In this document: one piece after another, positions 9,561-21,600 of the stretch
Position numbering within the stretch: the stretch's first letter is position 1
Layout of the letters: each line of letters starts with the position of its first letter
DNA from: Ichthyophis bannanicus
Taxonomy: Eukaryota; Chordata; Amphibia; Gymnophiona; Ichthyophiidae
Direction of reading: 5' to 3'
DNA length: 64,000 bases
Assembly: GCA_033557465.1 (NCBI GenBank)
Contig: CM066035.1
Coordinates: 899,465,309-899,529,308, forward strand
Made by a program: the position numbers and the translations under genes
Notes under the pieces: model-generated
Seen by the model: the letters and a program-made list of their open reading frames with translations, nothing else
Told to the model about the DNA's origin: nothing
The model's database searches: none

Positions 9561-11363
9561 TGCCTATTGTCGAGGTTCAAACCGGCCCTACGTTGTCTAT
9601 CCATGGGTATGTTTCTTTGTGCATGCATCAATAACGTATGGTTCCTGGGAAGATGGAGAGCTGACAGGAGTCCCAGTCCTGCCGGCATGGAGAGCAGGGC
9701 TGTAGCTTAAAGAGGCCAGCAGGAGACCCCGGGTCGCACTGGGCAGAATAGGAAGAGGGCAGCTGAAGAAAAGGAAGGAGCTTAAGGGAAGAGGTGGGGC
9801 ATAAGAGAAGGGGCAGGGCCAGAGGAAAGACGACGAGAAGATGAGTGCATTAAAGGTGAAGGGAAGGGAGGGAAAGAAAGTGCAAAGTTGGGTAGCGGGA
9901 TAGGGTGGAGGGAAAAGAGGGAGAGTGGAAAAGAGAGCAGTGAAGGATAGGGGTCTCCAAGCCTGGGAAGCCCTGTTCTGAGGTGCAAGAGTAAGAGATT
10001 TGTCTACTTCTGGATGAGGAAACTTTCCCAGTGGAAGCAATCATAGCTCCGCCACTTAATTAATTCAAGGGTAAATGGGACATGACCTTAGAGAAAAAAG
10101 ATGGAAAACGACAGAGCTACAGTACATGTTAGAGAAAGTGATCAGTTAGGAGGGATTTGTTTCCATTGTTGCAGAAGTCTCTACAGTTCCGTAGTAATTT
10201 TTTTCACTTTCCCTAAGACTGGTGCATAGAAGAGGAAACTGAGGTCATCAGAAAGTAGCTGAATACAGTATGTTGCAACCATCCCTGGAGGCCGGTGCAT
10301 TAAATAGCGAAAAATCTTGCAAAGTCTCTGTTTTATGGACTAAAACAAAAGAATAGCTAATGGCCTGCTGTGATGCAAAGCTTATCACTAGCTATTAGTG
10401 CGTTGTAAAATGTTTCACAAAACATTTTTTGCAAAAATTGATATTCAATACATTTCAGTAAGGTGTAGTTAAAGATTTTGTGAAAAGCTTTGGAGAAAAT
10501 CTTTGCCCCTGGTTTTCTGTAGGGTTCACTGGCACGGCAGACCCACTAGAAAAAATAGCATGGACTGAGAAGGTTATTCTAGAAGCCCTTTTTGCGATTT
10601 TAAATGTGTATAAGCAGGCCACATCTAAATTACTATTTTGGAAAGGCTGAAATTTACACATGGCTCCCTGCACCACATCATAAGTAGACCAGGATGTGTC
10701 AGGGGCGTACCCTGGACAGGACAAAAATCTACACATGTATTCCCCATTTCATATAGGGTATCCGTACACTTGTAAGCCCAAAATAGTCCACATCTGGATT
10801 TACACCTGCCCCCTGGCACGAAGAGAGCTTTAAAAAGTGCTCCGTTTTGGCCATCCATTTATAGGAGGGACTGAAGGCCTATCCCCTGAATCCCACAATG
10901 TTTATTGCCCCCTCCGAATTGAAATGGCAGTGAGAGAGGGCCCTTTGCACTTCATTAGGAGCACCTGCACGTCCACATTCGCAAAATGGCCCAGATGCAT
11001 GTGTACAGTAAGTGCCGACAGTGACACATGTTCGTTGTTACCTGGTACCTCCATTGGTTTTCCTCGTGTGTATTTGTGAAATGACTCGTCCCGCTGCACA
11101 TGGATCTGTATTTTAGAAATGGCTCCTTCACATTTAGCAGAGTCATTCCTAACATAGAATTGAGCAGATCCTGACTTTGGTGCCTTGATTCTGGTCTCCA
11201 TGCGCCTTCAAACTCCAGTGTTACATCGAGTTTTTCTCTTTTTAAGACATCGGTTTCCAATCAGGAACTTCAGGAGAGCCATTGGCACAAGAGTGTGAGA
11301 TATTCAGGATTTAGTAATGCTTCAACCTTGTGCCTTTGCAATTTGCACCTCTGTTCTTCACAG
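9561..11363 (+). other. RS1: RS1 intron 4, distal part
   Basis: No repeat family recognised. It includes a purine-rich tract (about 9760-9950) that produces long but meaningless Pro/Ser/Leu-rich minus ORFs. It ends in a TTCTTCACAG acceptor at 11354-11363. Confidence 0.5.
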
Positions 11364-11559
11364 GTGTGCTTGGCTTTCCAAATTTCAAGACAATGGGCAG
11401 TGGCTGCAGATCGACCTTAAGGAGGTGAAAGCCATTTCAGGCCTCTTGACCCAAGGGCGCTGCGATGCAGATGAGTGGATGACAAAATACAGTGTTCAGT
11501 ACAGGATTGATGAAAGCTTGAATTGGGTCTACTACAAGGACCAAACCGGAAACAACCGG
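11364..11559 (+). CDS. RS1: Retinoschisin exon 5 (discoidin domain core)
   Basis: The exon is exactly 196 bp, as in mammals, between CAG (11361-11363) and a GTGAGT donor (11560). It completes the Gly codon of exon 4 and encodes C-A-W-L-S-K-F-Q-D, then [12 protein letters not shown] and [10 protein letters not shown], ending in T-G-N-N-R. This is the central strand set of the F5/8 C domain. The cysteines match human Cys110 and Cys142, which form an intradomain disulfide. It is the most conserved part of the gene in the window. The local ORF continues past the donor to a stop at 11572, which is intron read-through. Confidence 0.98.
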
Positions 11560-12199
11560 GTGAGTGGCTGGTGACAGAAGCTGGTAGTTTGAGAGCAAGA
11601 ATTTAATTTTTGCACAACATATTCTATCGAGGTAAATAAAGCAAGTGGTAATTTGTAATCTGTGATATTCTTCTTTTTTAAATTAACATTCATAATACAC
11701 CCTTACGTTTTCTCTTGACATGAACACACCATATCAAATTAAAAGGACCTTGCAGTGCATATCTCCAATTTTTATTCCAAAATCTAGCATCAAATTAACC
11801 CCTCCCAGTCATCAAAACACACTAGTCACAATTCTACTCAAGTTATTCCATTAATCTTGTATTTATAAGGTGCAATATCTGAAAAGTCAGATTCCTTCCC
11901 CTTCTGTTGCTCATTAGTACACTTGTGGTGAGAGAAACTTTCTGTTATGCCACCTTATTTTTAGGGAATAACAGAATAACAGATGCAACACAATGATTAG
12001 TGCAGTAGCCTCAAGCTCCTTGTGGACTTTGACACGTCCTTTAACCTTCCATTGTCTCAGGTGCAATCTTAGAGAAGCATCTTCAAAACAATGAATGGGG
12101 TCAGCAGATCTGCCAACCCTGTTAATCACAGCGAACGGGATAGTCAACAGCACAGAGTTGTTTTGTGTCGCTGAATATATCCTCTCCTAACACCACTAA
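11560..12199 (+). other. RS1: RS1 intron 5, start
   Basis: Start of a 20.4-kb intron (11560-31963). I recognise no element in this part. Confidence 0.5.
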
Positions 12200-12545
12200 A
12201 CTACCCAATGCTAACAACATTCCAGGAGCAAAATGTCCACTTAACCGTCTTGTAGTGATTTCAGCTGCTTGATAGTTAACTTAAACCGGCTAATGTCAAC
12301 CACTTAAATGGCCGGCCTATCTGTAGTCACTGACTGGATAGCTAAATTGCTAGCCAGGCTCACGGGATATGGTCCCAGCATTGAAGATTTGGGTCATACT
12401 TAAAGAGGTGACAGCCAGCTGCTGTAAGTGTGCTGGCTGATGTCACTGAATATCGGCCCCTTAGATTATAAACCCTCTGGGCATAGGAAAATACCTGACT
12501 GTAACTCACCTTGAATTACTACTGGAAAGGCGTGAGTAACCCCCA
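12200..12545 (+). repeat. Eroded repeat with SINE-like tail
   Basis: 12240-12455 is rich in GGCTAA/GGCCGG/CTGGATAGCTAA words and ends in GAATATCGGCCCC, reminiscent of low-copy inverted-repeat elements. It is followed by TTAGATTATAAACCCTCTGG and AACTCACCTTGAATTACTAC (12462-12530). I associate that tail with the 3' part of MIR-like SINEs of non-mammalian tetrapods. Ends are not definable. Confidence 0.4.
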
Positions 12546-13654
12546 TGGTCCCAACGCCCTCATAGGGTCCCTGCTCTAAAGGAAGACCAGGGAACATACT
12601 TCAGAGGCTGCAGATCACTCTTCCTTTGGAGCATACACTGTCTGGGATCCAGGTTCTGGGAAGAAGGCCAGCAGCTGCTGGAAGGACCTTTCTCGTAGAG
12701 ACCACCTTCTCAGATCTAGGCTAGGATTTTTGTTCCAAAGTACAAAAATATTTGCTGCAACTCCTTAAAACTGAGAAGACAGAAAACAAAAATTTTAAAA
12801 AAGGTGCACGGTGCGTATTAAGAGAAATCATGCGCCTAGCTCCCACAGTTCTCCACCACAGATGGCAGAAAATTGCAACACCTCAGTGCCCATTCCACCC
12901 CAAACTCCAAGGCATGGACTTTTGGCTTCTCTAAGATTTTCCCTTCCAAACCAAATCTGCCCCTTCATAAATAAGAAATTCCCAATTACCTCCAAAACTG
13001 AGACAAGTCTCAAGAATAGGCTTCAACGTCTTGCTCTCAGGGAGTTAGCTCCTAGGCATCCGCCCTTCTGCCTGCCTCCTAGAGGGTCAGAAGAGCTCCT
13101 TAGCTCTCCTTCTCCTGGTGCTTCCCACAGACCCCGATTCCTTACTCCAAGACGCTATGGCATAGTAGCTTACTCAGCCAAAGGCACACCCTGGCCTCCA
13201 ACTCCCACATTTTTATATCCTGATCGCCATGCAAGTTTAATGGATGCACCTCCTCTCTCAGTATATCACTCCTATCTCACTTTGCTGAACTCTCGCAGAC
13301 CTGGAAAGTTCCCCTGCTCAATCAGTATTACCTGGTAGAGTTACTAAAGGTCTCTACACTTATGCAGACAGAAGGGGTCATTTTGCAAGTCTTAGTCATA
13401 ATCTGGATGTCTGAAGACACATCCAAATCATAAAGACATCTCCGGAGCCATTTCGCAAATGGCTTTGGAAGATGTCACCAGTCCAAGTAGACAGGGTGTG
13501 TGGCGAAGGCATGTCTGGGGAGGTGCAGTGGACTTACACATTCCTGTTTGATTTCAGAAAGGGCAGGAACCTCCACAGGCACATCAATGTTTAGACCTGT
13601 TCCAGCACGAAATAGGCATCAGGAAAGTGTTTTGGTCTTAAAACATCCAGAGAG
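12546..13654 (+). other. Unassigned part of RS1 intron 5
   Basis: No repeat recognised. A 175-codon plus ORF (12811-13338) is rich in Pro, Ser and Leu, shows no domain, and is not bounded by plausible splice signals; I do not call it. Confidence 0.4.
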
Positions 13655-13755
13655 TGTAGAGAAGGTAGAGAGTTAAGTGACTAGCCTAAGATTACAAACG
13701 CCCACACTGTGATTTGAACGCTTGCTACCCTGCTCCTAACCTACTTCTTCAACCA
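13655..13755 (-). repeat. MIR-like SINE fragment, diverged
   Basis: It reads GAGAGTTAAGTGACTAGCCTAAG, then TGTGATTTGAACGCTTGC and CAACCATTATGC. The order of blocks is that of the SINE at 7570-7700 and the orientation is the same. Heavily diverged. Confidence 0.55.
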
Positions 13756-14789
13756 TTATGCTTTTAGATGTCTCATTCTGAAATGCTATTCTGGGGACGT
13801 CGTTGTAGATGTCTCCATAGATGTCCATATCAGACATGCCCATGTTTGTGGAAACATGCCTGATCTTGCATGTGCCTGCTTTTTTTTCCAGACATTCTGG
13901 CTTTGCCATCCCAGATTGCACTTGGGCATCTTTTGTAAATGTGCCTTAGAGTCTCTACCCAAATTTTAGAATAATTTTCACCTTTCAACAAGCCTTGGGA
14001 CTCCGCACATTTAAGACAAACCTAAGATAAGAAGCAGCCCTTTTAATGACTCGATTAAAATATGCCCCTTGAACAATCTTGTATCGCGTTCTTTCATTCT
14101 AGTATCCAGTTGACTCAGGAAGCCCTCATCTCTTTCTGTGTAATTCCCACATCCTGCTATTTGTCTCTGAATACCTGCAGGTCTGTTCATGCTCTACAGG
14201 AGCACAATATACAGTACTCTTATAAAAACCACAATGGTACAATACCCCATTTTATTACTGTCACAAAAAGGTGTGGAGGTGCCAGAGAAAACAGAAGTAC
14301 CTTGAACAATACTTCTGTATCAGTAGAAAGATGAGTTGTATTATAGTCTTTTCTTGTCCAGACCCCCATCCGATATTCTCACCACATTGTAGGAACTCTT
14401 GTCCTGTTTGTTCTTATTGAACAGGGGTTACATTGTACAGTAAAGAGCTAAAGGTCCAAACACTGTCTGCAATCTATGGCCTTTCATAGCATGTGTTGGC
14501 GACTCACAGCATCTCCAAGGGATGCCCACATACAGTATTACTAGATTGATCAACACTTTCCTAGTTATATTGGTCAAAACAACCTTTTTATTCTTTCCAA
14601 TCTATTGTTTTTGAAAGACAGATATAAATGATCAAGAATGTCTGTCTGCCCGAGGGAAAAAAGCTCTCCCAAAATTTAATAGAACAAGACCAAATTTGGC
14701 CTGGGTGAACATTGGTGGAAAAACACATCAGTTTCAAAAATAGGCCAATTAGATGGGGGTTCCAGAGAAATAAGCTCCCACAAAAATAT
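13756..14789 (+). other. Unassigned part of RS1 intron 5
   Basis: No recognisable element. From about 14630 the sequence takes on the style of the L1-like 5' region that follows. Confidence 0.35.
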
Positions 14790-15328
14790 GGCCCAATAAG
14801 GAATTTCAGGTGATGATGGGCTGAGAGGGTGTAGATAGAGCTCTGGGGCTGCTGCCTAGTAACCTGTCATTTTGGTGCACCCAACTTGTTTTATTGAGTG
14901 AAATCTTATGTGAAAGAGGCCGGTAAATGGTTTCTACCAGTATTGTGGGCTGAGCAGTCTCTGAAACCCCAAAAAACTTGTTAGAGACAGGTAGCGGAGA
15001 AGGCTGTGGCATCAGTTCAATGGGCTTCCAATGAGGAGAGTAACCTTGAAATACCAGTGTCAGCCAACATGGTTGAACTGATCAAAGAACTGATGAAGTC
15101 ACTGTCCACTAAAATTATGGCCAGTATGAATAAGAGGTTGGAGGCAGTTTTAACTTGGCTGGCCGAGGTAGCAGCAACAGTGAACAGCTCAGAGCTAATG
15201 GCCACAGATGGTTGCACCAGCTGGAAGTGTTCAAGCATAGAGTAAAAGATTTGATGGAGCAACAGAAGACAGCCAAGAACTGCAACAAGAGGAACAATAT
15301 CCAAGTTAAGGCCTTCCTTAGAGAGCTA
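14790..15328 (+). mobile_element. L1-like ORF1 fragment
   Basis: Short plus-strand frames (15006-15245 and 15155-15427) encode S-N-M-V-E-L-I-K-E-L-like leader text and then H-R-W-L-H-Q-L-E-V-F-K-H-R-V, E-Q-Q-K-T-A-K-N and K-R-N-N-I. This coiled-coil-to-RRM transition is typical of L1-type ORF1 proteins. The frame shifts at least once. It ends abruptly at the L2-type tail at about 15329. Confidence 0.55.
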
Positions 15329-15420
15329 CTACTACTACTGAACATTTGTATAGCACTACAAGATGTACACAGCGCTGCACAGACATACATAAAAGACGGT
15401 CCCTGGAGGAGTCACTTGAT
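15326..15420 (-). mobile_element. L2 3' tail, inverted
   Basis: The short (TAC)n run plus GTATAGCACTACAAG and CAGCGCTGCACAGACATACA are the reverse complement of the L2-type 3' end. The same wording occurs at 62090-62200 in this window. It sits between two L1-like blocks. Confidence 0.65.
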
Positions 15421-15570
15421 GTCCTGAGAGGGAACAGACATGCTGGTGCTCTCTTTCCAGTCTCTCCCCTTTCCAGCACCACTTGAACTGGTGTTAAGTG
15501 CCACAGAGAAAAGCAGTGAATAGTGCAGGGACAACGAGGGAGAGATGGATAGATCCCAATAAAATACTGT

Positions 15571-16404
15571 TTGAGCCGAGAGCTGAAGGCGATGAAATCC
15601 ACCCGCCAGGAAAAAGAAAATGCCACAGGACATTCCTCTAAAATGGCCTCACCAGAATCAACCGGCCAGACTGCCCTCATGGAGGAAGTAACCCAAATGG
15701 TGGTAGGAGCATTATCACACAAATTCGAAGCGCTTACCAGCAAAATGGACTAAAGTTATGGAGGCATTTGTGAGCTGTTTGCAGGAAGCGGAACAATGCA
15801 TATCCCAGACGGAAGATGCTATGGCGATTGTGGGGCAGGAGCGGCGCCGTCTCCAGGAACTGGTGGCAGCACACGAGGCAAAATTAGACAACCCTGAGAA
15901 CTGCAGCCAACGGAACAACTTGCAGTTTGTGGGGTGCCAGAATCAGCGAAAGACAAGCAGCTTAGAGGATATTTGGAGGCGTTGCTTCCTAAGTTCCTGG
16001 GGCTGGGTGCTGACACACTACCCTTGCAGTTAGGACGCGCACACCGGATAGGCCCCATCCGCCCAGTGGACAACCGTCCACGTATTGTCTTGGCGTGTTT
16101 CTTAAATTACGTGCAAAAAGACACAATGCTGAGAGCTGCCCAGCAATGGGGTCCACTAGCGCAAGATGAACTTAAGCTCCACATCTACCAAGATTATTCT
16201 GTTGCTCTTAGTCAATGGAGATGGGCCTTTGCTTCGGTCTGCCAGCGCCTGGTCACTGAACAGATTAATTTCATTGTGCAATATCCAGCACGCCGCAGAA
16301 TCTATTATAACAGGACACAAAAAATATTTGATACCGCTGAGGCTGAGCAGCAATATGTGGATACTATGACAAGAGCCAGTCTGGTGGCAGGAGAATCATC
16401 ATGA
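15571..16404 (+). pseudogene. L1-like ORF1 (RNA-binding chaperone type), frameshifted
   Basis: Three overlapping frames (15571-15753, 15758-16033, 15934-16404) together give a coiled coil (F-V-S-C-L-Q-E-A-E), then R-N-N-L-Q-F-V-G, then a Y-L-E-A-L-L-P helix, A-H-R-I-G-P, R-P-R-I-V-L-A-C-F-L-N and a basic tail. This is the layout of L1 ORF1 proteins, which trimerise and bind the element RNA. At least two frameshifts interrupt it, near 15755 and 15930. Confidence 0.7.
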
Positions 16405-17049
16405 GGGAGTCAGTGGATTTGAGCCATATGTTTTCATTTAGGTGGTAACATGCTACTGCCTGGAACAATTTGCACTGGAGCACTTCAGCTGGGGCTCCTA
16501 ACCGGGATGGAGAACCTGTGGCTAACTTGACTTTTTACCCAATTAAGTGCACCGCTGAAGGCTTGCTGGGGGCTGGGGCCAAGACGACCACCCAGACTGA
16601 GCACGGGATGACCCATGTGTATCAGCAAAAATGGACCGCTGTGGGGCCTGAGCTCGAGCAGCCACTAGCACCTGGACCTCATTGGATTACTCATTAAGTA
16701 CATTGTCCAGTTTGTTGATGTTTGTTGCGTTAATAGTTGGGGAGTAGGGTTGAAGGATGCAAGGGGGAGGCGGGCAATAAGGATTGAGGGGATGAATAGA
16801 TGGGAGCTTCGGGATAGTGGTGGGGAGGTTGGTTGAAAGGGATGGTACTCATAGAGGGATCGATGAAGAGAGGGGAAGGGGGAAGGAATGGGGCAAGGGC
16901 CAGTGGCCATTAACACTGACACAGTGCTGTGGATGCGTGCAACATGACAGGGCCTGTTATGGCCGAGTCTAATTACACAGTGAGAGTGAGGTGGGGTGTG
17001 TGTAGTTTGTCAGACGGCTGCCTAGGGTGAGAACTTACACAATCTTGAC

Positions 17050-18600
17050 GATGCATATATTCATATGATTCTTGCAAGGTATTGTGGGTATTGTAGTTCA
17101 TTCACTCCCAAACACAGCTGATGACAATAATTTGAGTTGTGAAACCAAGTGGTAAGATCAATAAAATACTTCTTTTATTGATGGGGTTTAATTCACCCAG
17201 CACATGTATGCTTGATAGCACTATAAATGAGGTTACTTGCTTGCAGTGTTTAAAATGGATAACAAAAAGTCACAAAGTAAACCAGAAAACAACCTTCAGC
17301 TTGTCAGGCAATTAGCTAATGTTTTCTTAGCAAGTAATTACCAAATACAAAAGCACAAAGTAAAGAATAAACTTTGCTGGTTAGGTTAACTTCTGCTTAT
17401 TTTCCACGCCGATCTCAGCAGTGATTCTCCCTTGCTCACACACACAATCAGGTGCAGCCCTAATTACTATCAATGGACCAGCTGAAAGCCTTTAGCTGGC
17501 TGGCTGCTACTGTGTGATCCCAAATCCTGCTTTAAGAGCTGTTTGCAGTGGAAATAAAGAACAAAGTTAGGTTTCTTTGTGATGGCTGATGTGTTTGCTC
17601 ATAGAAAGCTAGCAATAGCATTTAGATAGAGAACAGTCCATATAAATAGTTTCATCTGCTGTATCTCCCTCTTCATCAACAATCATAGGGTCTATATCAT
17701 ACATTGGCACAGATGAGTCTTTCATTAAGGCACTATCATGAGAATGCTTATTCCCTTGCTGCCATTCTCTATTATAGATAGGGTCTGGATCAGTGTTCAT
17801 ACCTGAGCCTCTCCTGCCATCATAATTCCTCTCTGTAAAGCCTGGCCAATATGTAATCCAATTCTGATGTCCAGCCTTCCAATCTTGATCCCTGGACACT
17901 GGATCTCCTCTCACATACCTTCTGGCCTTGGTCTGAAAGTCCCTTCCACATGCAGTCTTCTCTCTTCCAGGTAGCCACTGGTGATTCCTATCTCTGCCAA
18001 TCCATTCCTCTGGCTGAATCCAGTCCAATGGACTCTGCTGGCATTTGGAATACCTCCCAGTAGGGGTACTGCCTTGGAATCTCCCAGACCTTCCAATGGC
18101 CTTTCTTCTCTTCCTTCCAGAGAGTTTCCTTCTCTCTCTATCTGCTTGGCTTGGCTTCTGTTTCTCCAGGTGATACTGGTGCTTGAGCTTGTAGCCGTTG
18201 CTGTCTCTGTATCTCTTTCTGAAGCTGTTCTTGTAGCTCTCCCTGAAGCTCTTATCTGAAGAATAAGCTCTATTCTTATCCTGTTCTAATGTGTGCTGCT
18301 CCCTAACACAGCGCAGCTGTCTTGAATCAGGCCCTGCCCTTTGAGATGAGTGCTTAGGGATTACCTCATAGCTCTCTTGATTGCACACACATTTTCTCAC
18401 TTCAGCCCCTCTCATGGCTGCTGGAAACCTGGTGCATTCTGGGACTGGTAGTCTTTTATGTGAAAACTCTGTTTTCTCACTTCTACCAGAACTGACAGGT
18501 TGCTTGTTCAGAGTCACATCATCTTTTCTATAGCTCCTACCTGAGCTATGATAAGCTTCCTTATCACAAGTTGCATTGAAGATTAGGGTAATCACCCCAC
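17050..18600 (-). mobile_element. Unassigned insertion in the L1-like element
   Basis: The G-rich L1 intergenic text before about 17040 and after about 18600 is similar in style, and the 1.5 kb between is not. It contains an unusually long open frame on the minus strand (17609-18775, 388 codons). Its translation is rich in Arg, Lys, Ser, Gln and Asp with no domain I know, and its first about 60 codons lie in the L1 flank. Another minus frame also looks protein-like over part of the length, so the true coding frame is uncertain. Near the two edges are GTATTGTGGGTATTGTAGTT (17082-17101) and GTGCATTCTGGGACTGGTAG (18432-18451), both in the style of the ACTACAATTCCCAGAATGC promoter motif. I found no convincing target duplication. 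It could be a fragment of an LTR-type or DIRS-type element, but this is open. Confidence 0.35.
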
Positions 18601-21600
18601 TCACTGAACAATGTAGTCCTGATCCTTGGAAGGGGTTAGTGGTGGGGAGTAGCAGGGAGGAGCCCAGCGGGAGGGGAAACAGGTAGGGTGTAATGAGTGA
18701 GTGAGGGTTGGGAGTTTGAGATTGGCGGTATGAATGGAGCCAGGGGGGCGGGGGGGGGGGGGAGACCCGACACACGTAGAGTGGCTCAATATAGAGAGAG
18801 TTGAAGGATTTGGAGGGGGGAGTGGGTTGGGGTGGTGAGGGAGGGAGGGGAGGGGGGGAAACTTACTTTGGTTTATTTTGGGCAGATATCCTCATGTGCA
18901 TACAGTCCCAGGAGTGGTAACCTTAGCAATTGGGGTCCCTAGGCTGGGGGGGACTTCTCAAGCTTTCCAAACTGGAGACCTTTTTACAGGGCCTTACTCA
19001 GTAGGGAAAGGGTTGAAAATTTTTTCATGGAACGTATGTGGGCTAGGCACACATACTAAGCATTACAAGATTTTGTATGCAGCTGCCTGCCAGGACTGTG
19101 ATGTAGCTTTTTTCCAAGAGACTCACCAGTCAACGGTAGAACATGGGAAGCTGTGCCATGATTGGGGAGGCCAAGTGTTTGGTGCAGTAGCTCAAGTTAA
19201 GAAGGGTAGAGTAGTCACTCTGTTCCACAAGCGGGTATTGTTCGATTGTAAATCTGAAATGAGTGACCCCCTGGGCAGGTATGCAATCTTGGTGGGGGAA
19301 TTGGAGGGTTCTTCTGTAGTTCTTTGTAACATTTATGGCCCCAGGATGCCAGATGCTCCATTTTATGCTAGGTTGGCCTCTGCACTGAAATAGCTTCCCA
19401 AGGGATGGCTGATAGTGGGTGGGACCTGAATGAGGTTCTTAATCCCCATCTGGACACCTCGCGCCAGAACACGGGAGCCCACGACGGAGCCACATGAATT
19501 TTACAACGGTTTATCTGTCGCCTTCGTCTAGTGGACCCATGGCGGCTTCTGCAACCCATGGACACACACCTCTCCCGCGCACATGAGACAAGAACCCGCA
19601 CTGATTATATATTTACTTCGAAGAGCCTTTTCTCTCAGGTGGAGGAAGCACAAATAGGATTAGGTGAGATCTCGGATCATATGCCAATTTGGATCAAATT
19701 AGACTGTTGTCCATCATACAGTGACTCTCAAATGTGAAGGTTTCCTCTAGAGCTACACCGAGAGAAGCGGTTTCAGAGTTATATTAGGGAACGGTGGCAG
19801 TCCTCTGTGACCCATAACTCACATAACCAAGAAGACCCCGAGTTATTCAGGGAGGTGGTGAAGGTGGTGCTAAGAGGAGATATTATAGCTTACTCGTCAA
19901 GGCACTGGCCTCTTCTTAATGCATGTGTGCTATGTCTAGAGAGACAGGCTGTGCAGGCTAGGAGATGGCATACCCAGCATCGGACTGAAGGATCAAGAAC
20001 CAAGTTCTTTGAGATACAGGCTGCCCTTAATGTGGTCCTCCACCAACGAGCCAAAAAATCTCTCATGTACTACAAATATTAAGTATTTCAGTATGGTAAT
20101 AAGGCAGGGAAGCTGTTGTCATGAAGTCTCCAAGAGCAAAGGGGTCGCGTCTGGTGCCTGCCCTACGGGATGGATTGGTTAAGTTGCATAAATCTATCGA
20201 GGAGATTACAGACCTTTTTCTATTCTTTTATTGTGATTTATATAGAGCAGAGAGAGTCTCTCCTGCAAGGATAGATACCTATCTTCGGAATCTCTTCCTG
20301 CCAAAACTTACCATACAGCAAGTAGAGCAATTGGGGGCGCCGATAACAGCCCAGGAAGTCTATCAAGGCACCAAATGGGCACAATGCAATAAATCCCCAG
20401 GCCCAGACAGGTTCACAGCAGAATTTTATAAAATACTCCACGAATTGGTGGTGGTTCCCATGGTTGAAGTCTACCAGCACCATACTCAACATAATGGGTT
20501 CACCTGGGGGTACAATTAGGCCTACATTACTTTGCTTCTGAAAGCAGATAAAGACCTGTTACAGGTGGGTTCCTATTGCCCTATTTTGTTAATTTTGATT
20601 TGAAACCTTTTGCAAAGATATTGTCAGACAGACTGGCCCCTTTATTGCCTGAACTGGTACAAGACTTGCAGGTGGGATTTGTAAGGGGCAGACATGCAGT
20701 GAGTAACCTTCAACGGATTATTGCATCCCAGGAATGGGCACATGCGCAGCAAATACCTTCGCTACTAAGTAGTTTTGATGCCGAAAAGGCATTTGATAGA
20801 GTGGGGTGGGACTATCTTTTCCAATTGCTCCCATATTATGGACTAGGTAGTGCCTTTATTCAAATGCTTATACGTGAATCCCACAGCAGCGATACTGGTC
20901 AATGGGCATCTTTCTGAGACCTTCGATCTAAAGCGGGGAACGTGTCAGAAGTGTCCCCTTTCTCCTCTTTTGTTTGTTATCTTTGGACCCTTTTATTTGA
21001 GTCCTGGAGCATTGTTGGGTGGTACCAGAGATACATATTAGACACTCTGAATTTAAGGTAGCAGCGTTTGCAGATGATCTCCTTGTTCATATTACACAGC
21101 CATGTACATCGTTACCTTGCCTACTGGCAGAATTTGACAAGTTTGGTCATATTGCCAGCTTTCGGTTAAATAAAGAGAAGTCAGAAGCCTTGGATGATAC
21201 GGGGCAACTGAGGGACTGATGGGGGTCTGGATTCCCAATTCGGTTGGCGGACTGGGCCTTTACTTATCTCGGCGTACAGTTGATCAGAGACCCCCCAGCA
21301 ACTCTACCAAGTGAATTGTGCAGTGGTGATGAAGTGTATGCGGACCAAGATGCATAAATGGTCTCGCCCTCTGTCACTGTTAGGTCAGGCAGCAGTACAT
21401 CATATGATTTTATTTCCTAAGCAGCTTTATATTTTGAAAAATGCTTCCGGTTCACCTGTTACGGAAAGACGTAGTCCTTCTTGACCGGGACCTTCGTCGA
21501 TTTCTCTGGCGAGGAGGGCTGGTGAGAATCTCACTGTCTCATTTGAGAGGTACGTAGTATTGGAGGGAGATAAGAGTCCCATATGTTCCTAGATATGCAC

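Noticed and set aside
9597..10040. Long Pro/Leu/Ser-rich minus ORFs near 9.6-10.0 kb
   Set aside because: Artefact of a purine-rich tract on the plus strand.
12811..13338. 175-codon plus ORF in RS1 intron 5
   Set aside because: Pro/Ser/Leu-rich, no motif, no splice context, and no relation to any element.
17609..18775. 388-codon minus ORF as a host gene
   Set aside because: Its first about 60 codons lie in G-rich L1 flank, there is no known domain, a second frame also looks protein-like, and it sits inside an inserted repeat. Kept only as part of an unassigned element.
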